Origin: Cyclina sinensis
Lineage: Eukaryota; Mollusca; Bivalvia; Venerida; Veneridae
Direction: 5' to 3'
Assembly (NCBI GenBank): GCA_012932295.1
Contig: JAAONU010000011.1
Location: 18,439,252 to 18,503,251 of the forward strand
DNA length: 64,000 nucleotides
The notes under the pieces are model-generated. The model was not told where the DNA came from and ran no database searches. It worked only from the letters and a program-made list of their open reading frames with translations. Below are positions 62,036 to 64,000 of this stretch, in pieces. The position numbers and the translations under genes were made by a program. Every line of letters starts with the position of its first letter. Position 1 is the first letter of the stretch.

Positions 62036-64000
62036 TGTAATTACATCTAATTTACTTTTTGAAACTGGGTGTACTCTAAATAATACAGTGCAATGTACTG
62101 TTTGAAACTGGATGTACTCTAAATAATACAGAGTAATTTACCTTTTGAAACTAGGTGTACTTTAAATAATACAATGCCATGTACTGTTTGAAACTGGGTG
62201 TACTCGACATAATACAGAGTAATTTACCTTTTGAAACTGGATGTACTTTAAATAATACAGTGCAATGTACTGTTTGAAACTGGGTGTACTCTAAATAATA
62301 CAGAGTAATTTACTTTTTGAAACTGGGTGTACTCTAAATAATACAGAGTTATTCACTTTTTGAAACTGGGTGTACTCTAAATGTACAGTGCAATGTACTT
62401 TTTGAAACGGGTGTACTCTAAATAATACAGTGCAATGTACTATTTAAAAATAGGTTTACTCTTAATAATACAGTGCAATGTACTTTTTGAATCTGGGTGT
62501 ACTCTAAATAATACAGTGCAATCTACTTTTTGAAACTGGGTGTACTGTAAATAATACAGAGTAATTTACCTTTTGAAACTGGGTGTACTCTAAATAATAC
62601 AGTGCAATGAACTTTTTGATACTGGGTATACTCTAAATAATACAGTGTAATTTACTTTTTGAAACTAGGTGTACTCTAAATAATACAGAGTAATTTACTT
62701 TTTGAAACTGGGTGTACTGTAAATAATACAGAGTAATTTACACTTTGAAACTGGGTGTACTCTAAATAATACAGTGCAATGTACTATTTAAAAATAGGTT
62801 TACTCTTAATAATACAGTGCAATGTACTTTTTGAATCTGGGTGTACTCTAAATAATACAGTGCAATCTACTTTTTGAAACTGGGTGTACTGTAGATAATA
62901 CAGAGTAATTTACTTTTTGAAACTGGGTGTACTCTTAATAATACAGTGCAATGTACTTTTTGAAACTGGGTGTACTCTAAATAATACAGTGTAATTTACT
63001 TTTTGAAACTGGGTGTACTCTAAATAATACAGAGTAATTTACTTTTTGAAACTGGGTGTACTCTAAATAATACAGAGTAATTTACTTTTTGAAACTGGGT
63101 GAACTCTAAATAATACAGTGCAATGTATTATTTGAAACTTGGTGTACTCTAAATAATACAGTGCAATGTACTGTTTGAAACTGGGTGTACTCTCAATAAT
63201 ACAGTGTAATAACTGTTTGAAACTGGGTGTACTCTAAATAATACAGTACAATGTACTGTTTGAAACTAGGTGTACACTTAATAATACAGTGCAATGTACT
63301 GTTTAAAACTAGGTGTACTCTAAATAATACAATGCAATATACTGTTTGAAACTAGGTGTACTCTAAATAATACAGTGCAATGTACTGTTTGAAACTGGGT
63401 GTAGTCTAAATCATACAAAGTAATTTACTGTTTGAAACTGGGTGTACTCTAGGTAATACAGACTAATTCACTGTTTGAAACTAGGTGTACTCTAAGTAAT
63501 ACAGTGTAATTCACTGTTTGAAACTGGGTGTACTCTAAATAATACAATGCAATATACTGTTTGAAACTAGGTGTACTCTAAATAATACAGTGCAATGTAC
63601 TGTTTGAAACTAGGTGTAGTCTAAATCATACAGAGTAATTTACTGTTTGAAACTAGGTGTAGTCTAAATCATACAGAATAATTTACTGTTTGAAACTGGG
63701 TGTACTCTAGGTAATACAGACTAATTCACTGTTTGAAACTAGGTGTACTCTAAGTAATACAGTGTAATTCACTGTTTGAAACTGGGTGTACTCTAAATGA
63801 TACAGAGTAATTTACTGATTAAAACTGGGTGTACTCTAAATAATACAGTGTAATTCACTGTTTGAGACTGGATGTACTCTAAATAATACAGAGTAATTTA
63901 CTGTTTGAAACTTGGTGTACTCTTAGAAATACAGTGTTATGTACTGTTTGAAACTAAGTGTATTCTAAATAATACAGTGCAATGTACAGTTTGAAACTGG
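62036..64000 (+). repeat. 43-bp satellite, subfamily B (about 46 units, runs off the window)
   Basis: Units of 43 bp with the landmarks TTTGAAACTGGGTGTACTC and TAAATAATACAG, alternating between GTGCAATGTAC and GAGTAATTTAC variants. It aligns unit for unit with subfamily A. Higher-order copies are offset by exactly 344 bp (62441 and 62785, eight units) and 258 bp (63451 and 63709, six units). The end lies outside the window. Confidence 0.85.

Noticed and set aside
60830..64000. CRISPR-like regular repeats
   Set aside because: Units are contiguous 43-bp satellites without unique spacers, in a eukaryotic genome.

Overview
The window reads as nuclear DNA of an animal, most probably a marine bivalve mollusc. 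Genes have GT-AG introns, the background is AT-rich, and the non-coding DNA is full of short non-autonomous transposons, several with the tandem-core plus (ACGG)n microsatellite layout described for bivalve pearl/CvA-type elements. The taxon is an inference from that repeat style.

Three protein genes can be supported. (1) On the + strand, 3101-7402: a seven-exon gene for a type II membrane protein of the METTL24-like Methyltransf_22 family. It seems to hold two diverged copies of the domain, both with degraded SAM-binding motifs. (2) On the - strand, 49932 down to 25377: a complete 15-exon spastin (SPAST) gene of 634 codons, with membrane hairpin, MIT domain, microtubule-binding linker and full AAA ATPase. 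All splice junctions agree in phase. (3) On the + strand, 50288-51409: an intronless 373-residue protein with an N-terminal SOCS box followed by a kinase fold that has lost its catalytic residues. Genes 1 and 2 converge. Genes 2 and 3 are divergent across 355 bp holding a perfect CRE palindrome and an inverted CCAAT box.

Layout: 1-2539 holds a TTAA-flanked MITE with a perfect 73-bp hairpin; 2540-7690 is gene 1; 7690-25376 is intergenic, or partly spastin 3' UTR, with several TIR elements and a 51-bp tandem array; 25377-49932 is spastin, whose introns carry nested repeats; 49933-50287 is the shared promoter; 50288-51409 is the SOCS-box pseudokinase; 51410-60830 is AT-rich with no supported gene; 60830-64000 is a 43-bp satellite that runs off the window.

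The most notable items are the SOCS-box/pseudokinase fusion, a family of repeats sharing one plan (head, tandem core, GACG microsatellite, terminal hairpin) with a covarying hairpin, a Trp in spastin pore loop 1, and a uORF overlapping the spastin start. No database search was possible; family calls rest on motifs read by eye.
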